The notes beneath the pieces were generated by a model. It saw nothing but the letters and a program-made list of their open reading frames with translations, did not search any database and was not told the DNA's origin. A DNA stretch of 64,000 nt from Variovorax jilinensis (GTDB taxonomy: Bacteria; Pseudomonadota; Gammaproteobacteria; Burkholderiales; Burkholderiaceae_C). The stretch's first letter is position 1. Every line of letters begins with the position of its first letter. Of the stretch, positions 42,419 to 50,948 are shown piece by piece. The position numbers and the translations under genes are program-made. Where the stretch lies: assembly GCF_030316885.1 (NCBI RefSeq), contig NZ_JASZYQ010000001.1, positions 310,001 to 374,000 of the forward strand, written 5' to 3'.

Positions 42419-43321
42419 ATGAAGAAGCAAGTATTGGCACTGGCCATCATGGCGCTCGCCGCCGGCGGCGCATTCGCACAGGCCAATGACACGCTGGCCA
42501 AGATCAAGTCGTCCGGCGCAGTGACGATGGGTGTTCGCGACTCCTCGGGTGCCCTGGCCTATACGATCGGCGACGGCAAGTACGTCGGCTTCCACACCGA
42601 GATGTCCCGCAACATCCTGGCCGACATCCAGAAGCAGCTCGGCCTGCCCGCACTGAAGATCAACGAGCAGCTCGTCACCTCGCAGAACCGCGTGCCGCTG
42701 GTGCAGAACGGCACGGTCGACCTCGAATGCGGCTCGACCACCAACAACGCCACGCGCCAGAAGGATGTCGCCTTCGCCAACACCACCTACGTCGAGGAAG
42801 TGCGCATCGCGGTCAAGGCCAACTCGGGCATCAACTCGATCAAGGACCTGAACGGCAAGAACGTCGCCACGACCACCGGCACCACCTCGGTCCAGACCCT
42901 GCGCAAGAACGAGCGCGCCACGGGCATCGACTTCAAGGAAGTCATGGGCAAGGACCACGCCGACAGCTTCCTGCTGCTCGAGTCGGGCCGCGCCGATGCC
43001 TTCGTGATGGATGGCCAGATCCTGGCCGGCAACATCGCCAAGTCGAAGGCCCCGGCCGATTTCAAGATCGTCGGCGAAGCGCTGTCGGTCGAGCCCATCG
43101 CCTGCATGCTGCGCAAGGACGACCCGGCCTTCCAGAAGGCGGTCGACGACAGCATCAAGCGCCAGATCGCCGACGGCTCGCTCGCCAAGCTCTACGACAA
43201 GTGGTTCATGCAGCCGATCCCGCCGACCAACACCAAGGTCGGCCTGCCGCTGTCGGAAGCCACCAAGGCCGCCTGGGCCAACCCCAACAACAAGCCGATG
43301 GAAGACTACGCAAAGAAGTAA
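42419..43321 (+). CDS. gltI: Glutamate/aspartate ABC transporter receptor GltI
   Basis: A 300-residue periplasmic amino-acid receptor. The signal peptide is MKKQVLALAIMALAAGGAFA. The mature part has the GltI blocks GAVTMGVRDSSGALAY, YVGFHTEMS, and the ligand-binding region RVPLVQNGTVDLECGSTTNN, followed by SFLLLESGRADAFVMDGQIL. It binds L-glutamate and L-aspartate and feeds GltJKL. A stem-loop lies right after its stop, which should give extra receptor mRNA relative to the permease genes. Both context and sequence are clear. Confidence 0.95.
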   Translation: MKKQVLALAIMALAAGGAFAQANDTLAKIKSSGAVTMGVRDSSGALAYTIGDGKYVGFHTEMSRNILADIQKQLGLPALKINEQLVTSQNRVPLVQNGTVDLECGSTTNNATRQKDVAFANTTYVEEVRIAVKANSGINSIKDLNGKNVATTTGTTSVQTLRKNERATGIDFKEVMGKDHADSFLLLESGRADAFVMDGQILAGNIAKSKAPADFKIVGEALSVEPIACMLRKDDPAFQKAVDDSIKRQIADGSLAKLYDKWFMQPIPPTNTKVGLPLSEATKAAWANPNNKPMEDYAKK

Positions 43322-43343
43322 GCCGATCGGGGCCAGCTTGACG

Positions 43344-43369
43344 AACGCCCGCCACTTCAGGCGGGCGTT
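43344..43369 (+). terminator. Hairpin after gltI, probable partial terminator or mRNA-stabilising element
   Basis: A perfect 10-bp stem AACGCCCGCC-ACTTCA-GGCGGGCGTT, followed only by TGCCTTGT. It lies 22 bases after the gltI stop and 40 bases before gltJ. The weak T-run suggests partial read-through, giving receptor excess. Confidence 0.7.
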
Positions 43370-43409
43370 TGCCTTGTGAGGCACCTCCAACAATCATCGA
43401 GGAGCGGAA

Positions 43410-44135
43410 ATGGGAAAGTGGGATTGGCAGGTATTTCTGGAAGACCCGGGCGGCAAGATACCGACCTATTGGCAATGGCTGGTGTCGGCCTGGGGCTGGA
43501 CGATCGCGGTGTCGCTGACCTCGCTGGTGGTGGCGCTGGTGCTCGGGTCGATGGTGGGGGTGATCCGCACCTTGCCCAACAGCCCGTGGCTGGTCCGCCT
43601 CGGCAACGCCTGGGTCGAGCTGTTCCGCAACATTCCGCTGCTGGTCCAGATCTTCATCTGGTACCACGTGGTCCCCAAGCTGGTGCCTTTCATGGCCGGC
43701 CTGCCGCCCTTCATCCTCGTGGTGTTCGCGCTCGGCTTCTTCACCTCAGCCCGGATCGCGGAGCAGTTGCGCTCGGGCATCCAGGCACTGCCCAAGGGCC
43801 AGCGCTACGCGGGCATGGCGATGGGCTTCACCACGCCGCAGTACTACCGCTACGTGATCCTGCCGATGGCCTACCGGATCATCCTGCCGCCGCTCACGAG
43901 CGAATCGATGAACATCTTCAAGAACTCGTCGGTGGCTTTCGCGGTGTCGATCCCCGAGCTGATCCAGTTCGCGATGCAGGCGGGCGAGGAAACCTCGCGC
44001 GTGTCCGAGATGTACCTGGCCGTGACGATCCTCTACGTGATCTCGGCAATGGCCATCAACCGCATCATGGCCTGGGTCGAGAAGCGGGTCCGGGTGCCGG
44101 GCTTCGTCGTCGCCGGCGGCACGGGAGGCCACTGA
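43410..44135 (+). CDS. gltJ: Glutamate/aspartate ABC transporter permease GltJ
   Basis: A 241-residue inner-membrane permease of the polar amino-acid type. It shows the N-terminal helix, the VGVIRTLPNSPWLVRLGNAWVELFRNIPLLVQ segment, and the cytoplasmic EAA-like loop GIQALPKGQRYAGMAMGFTTPQYY-RYVILP that docks on the ATPase. About five helices are predicted. It pairs with GltK and GltL to import glutamate and aspartate. An AGGAG site six bases before the ATG supports the start, and one base separates it from gltK. Confidence 0.94.
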   Translation: MGKWDWQVFLEDPGGKIPTYWQWLVSAWGWTIAVSLTSLVVALVLGSMVGVIRTLPNSPWLVRLGNAWVELFRNIPLLVQIFIWYHVVPKLVPFMAGLPPFILVVFALGFFTSARIAEQLRSGIQALPKGQRYAGMAMGFTTPQYYRYVILPMAYRIILPPLTSESMNIFKNSSVAFAVSIPELIQFAMQAGEETSRVSEMYLAVTILYVISAMAINRIMAWVEKRVRVPGFVVAGGTGGH

Positions 44136-44136
44136 C

Positions 44137-44802
44137 ATGAATCTCGATCTTTCCTTCTTCAGCTGGACGGTCGTCAGCAGCTTCCTGCTCAAGGGCCTGT
44201 ACTTCAGCGTCATGCTGACCGTGGTCGCGACCATCGGCGGCATCATCCTCGGCACCCTGCTCGCGCTCATGCGCCTCTCGGGCAAGAAGTGGCTCGAGAT
44301 GCCGGCCGCCATCTACGTCAACGGCATGCGCAGCATCCCGCTCGTGATGGTGATCCTCTGGTTCTTCCTGCTGGTGCCGACCATCATCGGGCGCCCGATC
44401 GGCGCGGAATACTCGGCCTACATCACGTTCATCGCGTTCGAGGCCGCCTACTTCAGCGAGATCATGCGCGCGGGCATCCAGTCGATTCCGCGCGGGCAGG
44501 TCTTCGCGGGCCAGGCCGTCGGCATGACCTACGGCCAGAACATGAAGCTCGTGATCCTGCCGCAGGCCTTCCGCAACATGCTGCCGGTGCTGCTCACGCA
44601 GACCATCATCCTGTTCCAGGACACCTCGCTGGTCTATGCCATCGGCGCCTACGACCTGTTCAAGGGCTTCGACACCGCGGGCAAGAACTATGGCCGTCCC
44701 GAGGAGGCCTACCTGCTGGCCGCCCTGACCTATTTCGTGCTGTGCTATTCGCTCTCGTGGTTCGTGAAGCGTCTGCACAAGAAGATCGCCATCATCCGCT
44801 GA
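44137..44802 (+). CDS. gltK: Glutamate/aspartate ABC transporter permease GltK
   Basis: A 221-residue permease, the partner of GltJ. The conserved motif MRSIPLVMVILWFF is near residues 66-79, and the docking loop GIQSIPRGQVFAGQAVGMTYGQN about residues 114-136. The FQDTSLVYAIGAYDLFK block near the C-terminus is typical of GltK. It has about five helices. It follows gltJ by one base and precedes gltL by 12, so the three are co-translated. Confidence 0.94.
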   Translation: MNLDLSFFSWTVVSSFLLKGLYFSVMLTVVATIGGIILGTLLALMRLSGKKWLEMPAAIYVNGMRSIPLVMVILWFFLLVPTIIGRPIGAEYSAYITFIAFEAAYFSEIMRAGIQSIPRGQVFAGQAVGMTYGQNMKLVILPQAFRNMLPVLLTQTIILFQDTSLVYAIGAYDLFKGFDTAGKNYGRPEEAYLLAALTYFVLCYSLSWFVKRLHKKIAIIR

Positions 44803-44814
44803 GGAGAACCCCGC

Positions 44815-45564
44815 ATGTCCGACAAAATGATCGAAATCAAGAACGTTTCCAAGTGGTATGGCCCCGTGCAGGTGCTCAACGAGTGTTCGGTGAGCATCGC
44901 CAAGGGCGACGTGGTGGTGGTGTGCGGGCCCTCGGGCTCGGGCAAGTCCACGCTGATCAAGACCGTGAACGCGCTCGAGCCCTTCCAGAAGGGCGAGATC
45001 ACGGTCAACGGCATTCCGCTGCACGACCCCAAGACCAACCTGCCCAAGCTGCGCTCCAAGGTCGGCATGGTGTTCCAGCACTTCGAGCTGTTCCCGCATC
45101 TCTCGGTCACCGAGAACCTCACGATCGCGCAGATCAAGGTGCTCGGCCGCAGCGCCGACGAGGCCAAGACCCGCGGCCTCAAGATGCTCGACCGCGTGGG
45201 CCTGATGGCGCACAAGGACAAGTTCCCGGGCCAGCTCTCGGGCGGCCAGCAGCAGCGCGTAGCGATTGCGCGCGCGCTCAGCATGGACCCGATCGTGATG
45301 CTGTTCGACGAGCCGACCTCCGCGCTCGACCCCGAGATGGTCGGCGAGGTGCTCGACGTCATGGTGGCGCTGGCCAAGGAAGGCATGACCATGATGGTGG
45401 TCACGCACGAGATGGGCTTCGCACGCAAGGTGGCGAGCCGCGTGATCTTCATCGACGTCGGCGGCCGCATCCTCGAGGACTGCTCGAAGGACGAGTTCTT
45501 CTCGCACCCGGAGAACCGGCAGCCGCGGACCAAGGACTTCCTGAACAAGATCCTGCAGCACTGA
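44815..45564 (+). CDS. gltL: Glutamate/aspartate ABC transporter ATPase GltL
   Basis: A 249-residue ABC ATPase. Walker [10 protein letters not shown] is at residues 38-46, Q-loop FQHFELFPH near 84-92, signature LSGGQQQR, Walker [14 protein letters not shown] and the H-loop in VVTHEMGF. These match the polar amino-acid uptake subfamily (GltL/GlnQ). It powers the GltIJKL importer. It is the last gene of the operon, and a strong hairpin with T-rich ends follows its stop. Confidence 0.95.
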   Translation: MSDKMIEIKNVSKWYGPVQVLNECSVSIAKGDVVVVCGPSGSGKSTLIKTVNALEPFQKGEITVNGIPLHDPKTNLPKLRSKVGMVFQHFELFPHLSVTENLTIAQIKVLGRSADEAKTRGLKMLDRVGLMAHKDKFPGQLSGGQQQRVAIARALSMDPIVMLFDEPTSALDPEMVGEVLDVMVALAKEGMTMMVVTHEMGFARKVASRVIFIDVGGRILEDCSKDEFFSHPENRQPRTKDFLNKILQH

Positions 45565-45568
45565 AACA

Positions 45569-45596
45569 AGAAGCCCCGCAATGCGGGGCTTCTTTC
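45569..45596. terminator. Bidirectional intrinsic terminator between gltL and dctP
   Basis: An 11-bp perfect stem AGAAGCCCCGC-AAT-GCGGGGCTTCT followed by TTCT on the plus strand, with CTTGTTTC beyond it on the minus strand. It can end both the glt operon and the convergent TRAP operon. Confidence 0.85.
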
Positions 45597-45619
45597 TGGG
45601 GGGCTGGCCGCGCTCGAGA

Positions 45620-46651
45620 CTAGTTCCGCGCCGCAATCGCCTTCTCGGCCTTCGTCACCAGATCGGCGCCCACCGTCGGCTTCCACTTCTCGTACACCGG
45701 CCGCGTGGCCTTCACGAAGGCGGCGCGCTCCTCGGGGGTCAGCTGGGTCACCGTGACGCCCATCGCGGCGATGTCCTTCAGCACCGGCTTGCCGGCTTCG
45801 ACGAGGCCCTTGCGCGACAGCGCGATGTTCTGCTTGCCGGCATCGATCGCTGCCTGGCGCACGATGGCCTGGTCGGCCGGCGTCCACGAGGCCCAGATGT
45901 CCTTGTTGACGACGAACACCAGCGGATCGCAGACGTAGCCCCAGGTGGTCACGTATTTCTGCCCGACCGTGTGCATCTTGAGCACCGTGAACAGGAACAG
46001 CGGATTCTCCTGGCCGTCGACCGCGCCGCTCGCGAGCGCGGGCTGGGCGTCGGCCCAGCTCATCTGGGTCGGGTTGGCGCCCATGGCGCTGAACATGTCG
46101 GCGTAGATCGGCGAGCCGACGACGCGGATCTTCATGCCCTTCAGGTCATCCGGCGACTTGATCGGCTTCTTGGAGTTCGTGACCTCGCGGAAGCCGTTCT
46201 CGCCCCAGGCGAGCGGCACCACGCCGGCCTTGTCGAGCGTGGCGAAGATCTCCTTGCCGACCGGGCCCTGCGTGAGCGAGTCGACCGCCGCGTAGTCGGG
46301 CATCAGGAAGGGCATCGAGAACAGGTTGAGCTGCTTGACCTGCGGCGACCAGTTGATGGTCGAGCCGACTGCCATGTCGATCACGCCCTGGCGCAGCGCG
46401 CTGAACTCGCGCGTCTGGTCGCCCTGGATCAGCGACACGCCCGGATAGAGCTTGATGTTGATGCGGCCCTGGGTGCGCTCCTTGACCAGTTCGGCCCAGA
46501 TGCGGCCGGCCTCGCCCCACGGCGTGGGCGGACCCAGCACCAGCGACATCTTGTATTCGGGCTTGTAGGTCTGCGCGGTGGCGGCGACCGAAAAGCCGCC
46601 GAGGGCGGCAGCGACGGCCAGCAGGCCGATCAGGGAACGACGGAATTTCAT
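45620..46651 (-). CDS. dctP: TRAP transporter periplasmic receptor DctP
   Basis: A 343-residue receptor with a signal peptide of about 26 residues (MKFRRSLIGL to ATAQ). The mature protein shows LVLGPPTPWGEAGRIWAELV, then LKGMKIRVVGSPIYADMF and the DGQENPLFLF motif close to the bound carboxylate in DctP proteins. It is the last gene of a minus-strand dctQ-dctM-dctP set and is separated from dctM by about 165 bases holding a dispersed repeat. Ligand unknown; the acyl-CoA synthetase gene upstream hints at an organic acid later activated with CoA. Confidence 0.93.
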   Translation of the reverse strand: MKFRRSLIGLLAVAAALGGFSVAATAQTYKPEYKMSLVLGPPTPWGEAGRIWAELVKERTQGRINIKLYPGVSLIQGDQTREFSALRQGVIDMAVGSTINWSPQVKQLNLFSMPFLMPDYAAVDSLTQGPVGKEIFATLDKAGVVPLAWGENGFREVTNSKKPIKSPDDLKGMKIRVVGSPIYADMFSAMGANPTQMSWADAQPALASGAVDGQENPLFLFTVLKMHTVGQKYVTTWGYVCDPLVFVVNKDIWASWTPADQAIVRQAAIDAGKQNIALSRKGLVEAGKPVLKDIAAMGVTVTQLTPEERAAFVKATRPVYEKWKPTVGADLVTKAEKAIAARN

Positions 46652-46728
46652 GGACCAGTCTCCTTCAATCTATAGATCAACTATCAAAAAAACACCACTT
46701 GCGCACCATCCGGTCTTCGCGGGAAATA

Positions 46729-46800
46729 CCGCGGAACCGGCTTTGCCGGGCCGCTGGTATTGCCCCCGGCGAGGGGGTGGGCGGCTACACGAAGTGAGCC
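46729..46800. repeat. Dispersed GC-rich intergenic hairpin element, copy 2 (inverted)
   Basis: It reads CCGCGGAACCGG, CCGGC-TTT-GCCGG, CCCCCGGCGAGGGGG, then GGCT-ACACGAAGT-GAGCC, which is the reverse complement of the block order at 22220-22289 with a short extra insertion. It lies between dctM and dctP in the second TRAP operon. Confidence 0.75.
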
Positions 46801-46815
46801 AACCTGGGCGTGAGC

Positions 46816-48114
46816 TCAATACCCCAGCTTGCGCGGCAGCCAGAGCGCGAGCTCGGGCCACACGATCACCGCCACCATCACCAGGAACATCGCGAACAGC
46901 ATCCAGCCGACCCAGCGCACGGTCTCTTCCATGCGCACGCCCGCGATGCGGCAGGACACCATGAGGTTCACGGCCAGCGGCGGCGTGAACTGGCCCAGCG
47001 CCACCTTGAGCGTGAGGATGACGCCGAACCAGACCGGGTCCCACTTGTAATACTGGACGATCGGCCACAGCAGCGGCACGAAGATCAGGAAGATCGAGAC
47101 GCCGTCGAGGAACATGCCGACCGTGATCAGCATCAGGATCAGCAGCGACAGCACGCCGTATTCGCCGAGGCCCGAATTCACGATCGCGCGCGTGACCGGA
47201 TCGATCACGCCGAGCGTCGACAGCGAATAGGCGAAGATGCCCGCGAGCGAGACCACGAGCAGGATCACGGCCGACAGCTCACCCGATTCGCGCAGGATCA
47301 CGAACAGGTCGCGCACCTTGATCGTGCGATGGATCGCCATGCCGACGAACAGGCCGTAGAACACCGCCACCACGGCTGCCTCGGTCGGCGTGAACAGGCC
47401 GGCGCGCATGCCGCCGAGGATCAGCACCGGTGCCGCGAGGCCCCAGGTCGCTTCCTTGAAGCTCTTCCAAAGTTCGGGCCGGGGCAGACTCGATTCGAGT
47501 GCGCCCATCTTGTTCGAGCGCGCCATCCAGACCGCCGGCACGATCAGCGCCACGCCGGCCAGGATGCCGGGCACCATGCCGGCGGCGAACAGCGCCGGCA
47601 CCGAGGCCCCGGGCACCAGCACCGAATAGACGATGAAGGCCACCGAAGGCGGGATCAGGATGTCGGTGGCAGCGGCCGCGCCAACCACGCTGGCCGAGAA
47701 CGCCGGCGGATAGCCCGCGCGCGACATCGCGGTGATCATCACGGCGCCGACCGCGGCCGCGTTGGCGGGGCCCGAGCCCGAGATGCCGCCGAGGAACATC
47801 GCCACCACGATCGCCACCAGGGGCAGCATGCCGGGCCCGCGCCCGACGATCGCGATCGCGAAGTTCACGAGCCTGAGTGCCACGCCCGAGCGGTCGAAGA
47901 TCGAGCCGACCAGCACGAACATCGGGATCGCGAGCAGCGGGTACTTGCCGAGGCCGGCGAAGAAGTTCTGCGGCACGGCCAAGAGGCCGAACCACTGGGC
48001 GTCGCCGTTGGCCAGCGCGATGCAGGCCGCGCCCGCCAGGCCCAGCGCCGCGCCGATCGGCACGCCGAGCAGCATCATCGCCACGAAGGCGACGAACAGG
48101 AGCGTCGGGATCAT
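46816..48114 (-). CDS. dctM: TRAP transporter large permease DctM
   Basis: A 432-residue, many-helix DctM protein of full family length. Landmarks include GKYPLLAIPMFVLVGSIFDRSG near residue 55, MFLGGISGSGPANAAAVGAVMI, and PPSVAFIVYSVLV. The C-terminus ends LALWLPRKLGY. It forms the transport channel with DctQ, whose stop overlaps this ATG by four bases, so the two are coupled. The dctP receptor gene follows 165 bases later, across the repeat element, in contrast to the gntR-dctPQM order at the left end of the window. Confidence 0.94.
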   Translation of the reverse strand: MIPTLLFVAFVAMMLLGVPIGAALGLAGAACIALANGDAQWFGLLAVPQNFFAGLGKYPLLAIPMFVLVGSIFDRSGVALRLVNFAIAIVGRGPGMLPLVAIVVAMFLGGISGSGPANAAAVGAVMITAMSRAGYPPAFSASVVGAAAATDILIPPSVAFIVYSVLVPGASVPALFAAGMVPGILAGVALIVPAVWMARSNKMGALESSLPRPELWKSFKEATWGLAAPVLILGGMRAGLFTPTEAAVVAVFYGLFVGMAIHRTIKVRDLFVILRESGELSAVILLVVSLAGIFAYSLSTLGVIDPVTRAIVNSGLGEYGVLSLLILMLITVGMFLDGVSIFLIFVPLLWPIVQYYKWDPVWFGVILTLKVALGQFTPPLAVNLMVSCRIAGVRMEETVRWVGWMLFAMFLVMVAVIVWPELALWLPRKLGY

Positions 48115-48671
48115 CGGGCCGAGTCCCCGTAGTCGGTCTTGCGGCCGCGACGGATGAACAGGCCGAGCGCGCGCAGCGCGATGCCGAACGAGACGATCGG
48201 CAGCCAGATCGAATACCACCACTGCGGCACGCCGATGCCCGGCGAGGTTTCCTCGTAGCGGTAGTCGTCCCAGACCATACGTACGCTGAGCGCCCCGATG
48301 AGCAGGAACAGCAGCCCGACCATGGCCGCGCCGAACTGGGCGAGACGCTTGCGCCGCGCCATCGAGCCGCTCTCGGCGAAGTACTCGATGCGGATGTGGC
48401 GGTCGCGCGCGACCGCGGCCGAGCCCGCGACCAGCGCCAGCAGGATCATCAGGAACACCGAGAACTCCTCGGTCCAGGCGAACGAGGAATCGGTGAAGTA
48501 GCGCACCAGCACGTTGGCGAAGGTGATGCAGGCCAGCAGACCCATGATCACGACGGTGGCCCAGTCCTCGATCGCTAGCGGCACGCGCGTGGGCTCGTCG
48601 GCGGCGGGAAGTTCGGGGGGCAGGGGGCTGGCGGCGTCCAGCACGGGGCCGGACTCGGTGGGGGAGGTCAT
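48111..48671 (-). CDS. dctQ: TRAP transporter small permease DctQ
   Basis: A 186-residue membrane protein with an acidic, Pro-rich N-terminus of about 30 residues and four predicted helices. The DctQ motif SSFAWTEEFSVFLMILLALV is near residue 60, followed by RDRHIRIEYF. The chosen ATG begins MTSPTESGP; an in-frame GTG 36 bases upstream cannot be excluded, and neither has a strong ribosome site. It is the first gene of the dctQMP set and lies 168 bases downstream of the acyl-CoA synthetase gene on the same strand. Confidence 0.9.
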   Translation of the reverse strand: MTSPTESGPVLDAASPLPPELPAADEPTRVPLAIEDWATVVIMGLLACITFANVLVRYFTDSSFAWTEEFSVFLMILLALVAGSAAVARDRHIRIEYFAESGSMARRKRLAQFGAAMVGLLFLLIGALSVRMVWDDYRYEETSPGIGVPQWWYSIWLPIVSFGIALRALGLFIRRGRKTDYGDSAR

Positions 48672-48838
48672 CGCGGGGAGCAGGAAGGTGGGGCCACGTC
48701 GTGTCACCGGGCGGACGCCGGGTGCAATCCGTACACCCTCGACAGGGAGAACAGTCCTGGATGGTAGCCATCCATGACCATTTCCTTATCGGGGGTTTCC
48801 TTAGCTGTGGCCCGCCCGCAGCGGTACGCGGCCCGGAA

Positions 48839-50761
48839 TCAGGCCGGCAGCACGCGCGTTCTGAACGGCAGCCGCTCGAGCGCCTGCTGCACGCGCAATT
48901 GCACCTCGGCCGCGCGCGCGCCGAGCAGGGCGGCATCGACCTGCACCAGCAGCGCGCTCTCGCCATCGGTCTGCACGCGCGGGCGCGCCGCAGGCTCGAT
49001 GCCGCCGAGCGCGGTGCAGGCCTCGTCGACCAGCGCCGTCGCCACCTCGCGCGCCGCCATCGCGCGCAGCTCGGGCTTGTAGATCTTGCCGACGTTGGTC
49101 ATCGGCATCGAGGGGATCACGTACACCGCGCGCGGCCTGGCGGGCGCCTCGTCGACCCGGCCGGCGGTGAAGGCCAGCAGCTCGGCCTCGCTCGCCGCCG
49201 CGCCCGGCACCAGGGTCGCGTACACCACCGGCAGTTCGCCCGCGTAGGCGTCGGGCGCGCCCACCGCGGCGCACAGCTGAACCGCGGGGTGGGCGCCGAG
49301 CGCGTCCTCGATCGTCTTGGGGTCGATGTTGTGGCCGCTGCGGATGATGAGGTCCTTGGACCGGCCGCTGAGGTTGAGCCTGCCTTCGGCGTCGAGCCAG
49401 CCGAGGTCGCCGGTGGCGAGCCAGCCCTCGGCCGTGAAGGCCTTGGCATCGTCGGCCGGATCGACGAAGCCCGAGAACAGGTTCGGCGACTTGAACAGCA
49501 CCATGCCCTGCTCGCCCGCGGGCAGGTCGCGGTCGCTCGCGTTGCCGTGGTCGTCGAGCGCCACGATGCGCAGCTGCGCGTACGGCAGCGGAAAGCCGAC
49601 GCAGCCGGCGGGCCCGACCACGCCGGGCGGCGTGATGGTCGAAATGCCGGCCATCTCGGTCATGCCGAGGCTTTCGTGCACGTGCAGGCCGAACAGGCGC
49701 TCGAAGCGCGCCGCGAGCTCGGGCGACAGCACCGCGGCACCGGTGCGGCAGTAGTTGATCGAGGAGATGTCGGCGCCGTCCAGCGGCACGTTGGCGAGCG
49801 CCGCAAGCACCGTGGGCACGGCCGACAGCGAGGTCGGACGGTACTTGTCGACCAGTCGCCAGTAGTTCGCGACCACCTGCTTGTTGCGCAGGAGCGCGGT
49901 GGTCGGGATGATCACCTCGACCCCGGCCGACAGCGAGGCCAGCGATGCCGGCAGCACGCCCGCCACGTGGAACAGCGGATAGCCGTTGATCGAGCGGTCG
50001 TCCGGACCCTGGCCGGTCATGTTGACGCTGGCCCAGGCCGTGAACACCTGGGCGCCGTGGCTGTGGCGCGCGAGCTTGGGCGCGCCCGTGGTGCCGCCGG
50101 TGTGGAAGTAGGCCGCGATGTCGCCCGGGGCGATGTCGCGACCACTCGCGAGGCGGTCGTCGGGCTCGGCGCCGCGCGCAACCGCGAAGTCCGCCACGCC
50201 CTCGGGCAGGTCGCCTGCGCTGCCGGCCGGTTCGTCGTGAGGCGCCACGCGCAGCACCGTGGTGAGCGTCGGCACCTGGCTGCGCAGGCGCATCGCCTTC
50301 GACCACATGCCCGATTCGGCGTCGGAGCCGTAGGCGATCAGCACCTTGGCGCGACCCGCGGTCATCAGCGACACCAGCTTCTCGTCGGTGAGCAGCGGGT
50401 TGAGCGGCTGCGCGATGCCTGCCGCCGCGCCGCCCCAGAGCGCGAGGTGGTACTCGAGGCAGCCCGGCAGCAGCACCGCCACCGCGTCCTGCGGGCCGAC
50501 GCCCAGGCGATGCAGCAGGTTCGCGGTCTGGTGGATGCCGGCCAGCAGCTCGGCATAGGACCAGCGGATCGGCTCGTCGGCCGGATTGCCGCTGCGCAGG
50601 AAGGTCAGGGCGGGCCTGGCGCCGAAGGCTGCCGCCGCGTTGCGGAAGATCTCGTAGGTGCTGCGCACCGTGAGCGCCTCGGCCAGAGGCGTGGCTTCCA
50701 GCCTTCGGACGTCGTCGAGGCTGCGAATCGGAAACGATGCGCTGAAGGGCGCTGCGTTCAT
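48839..50761 (-). CDS. AMP-binding acyl-CoA synthetase
   Basis: A 640-residue member of the ANL superfamily. The P-loop FHTGGTTGAPK lies at residues 219-229, ESLGMTEMAG and GWLATGDLGWLD mark the adenylate site, and the catalytic Lys is in NVGKIYKPEL near the C-terminus. It activates a carboxylic acid to its CoA thioester through an acyl-AMP. The substrate group is unclear; the family also includes long-chain and aromatic ligases. It lies upstream of dctQMP on the same strand, so it may act on the imported acid. It diverges from the radical-SAM gene. Confidence 0.88.
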   Translation of the reverse strand: MNAAPFSASFPIRSLDDVRRLEATPLAEALTVRSTYEIFRNAAAAFGARPALTFLRSGNPADEPIRWSYAELLAGIHQTANLLHRLGVGPQDAVAVLLPGCLEYHLALWGGAAAGIAQPLNPLLTDEKLVSLMTAGRAKVLIAYGSDAESGMWSKAMRLRSQVPTLTTVLRVAPHDEPAGSAGDLPEGVADFAVARGAEPDDRLASGRDIAPGDIAAYFHTGGTTGAPKLARHSHGAQVFTAWASVNMTGQGPDDRSINGYPLFHVAGVLPASLASLSAGVEVIIPTTALLRNKQVVANYWRLVDKYRPTSLSAVPTVLAALANVPLDGADISSINYCRTGAAVLSPELAARFERLFGLHVHESLGMTEMAGISTITPPGVVGPAGCVGFPLPYAQLRIVALDDHGNASDRDLPAGEQGMVLFKSPNLFSGFVDPADDAKAFTAEGWLATGDLGWLDAEGRLNLSGRSKDLIIRSGHNIDPKTIEDALGAHPAVQLCAAVGAPDAYAGELPVVYATLVPGAAASEAELLAFTAGRVDEAPARPRAVYVIPSMPMTNVGKIYKPELRAMAAREVATALVDEACTALGGIEPAARPRVQTDGESALLVQVDAALLGARAAEVQLRVQQALERLPFRTRVLPA

Positions 50762-50948
50762 GGTCCTGTCTCCTGCAAGTGTCGAACCGCGATCATGCGC
50801 CGGGCGGGCCGCGGCGCCTACCGCGTGCGACTTGCGACCTGCCGTTGGCGGACGCAGACGAGGGCGTCACACCTTCGCTGCACGTCAAAAGACATGGCTG
50901 GCCAGCCGACGCGAGAGCAGAATCACTGGTTATTCATCCAGTATCCCC

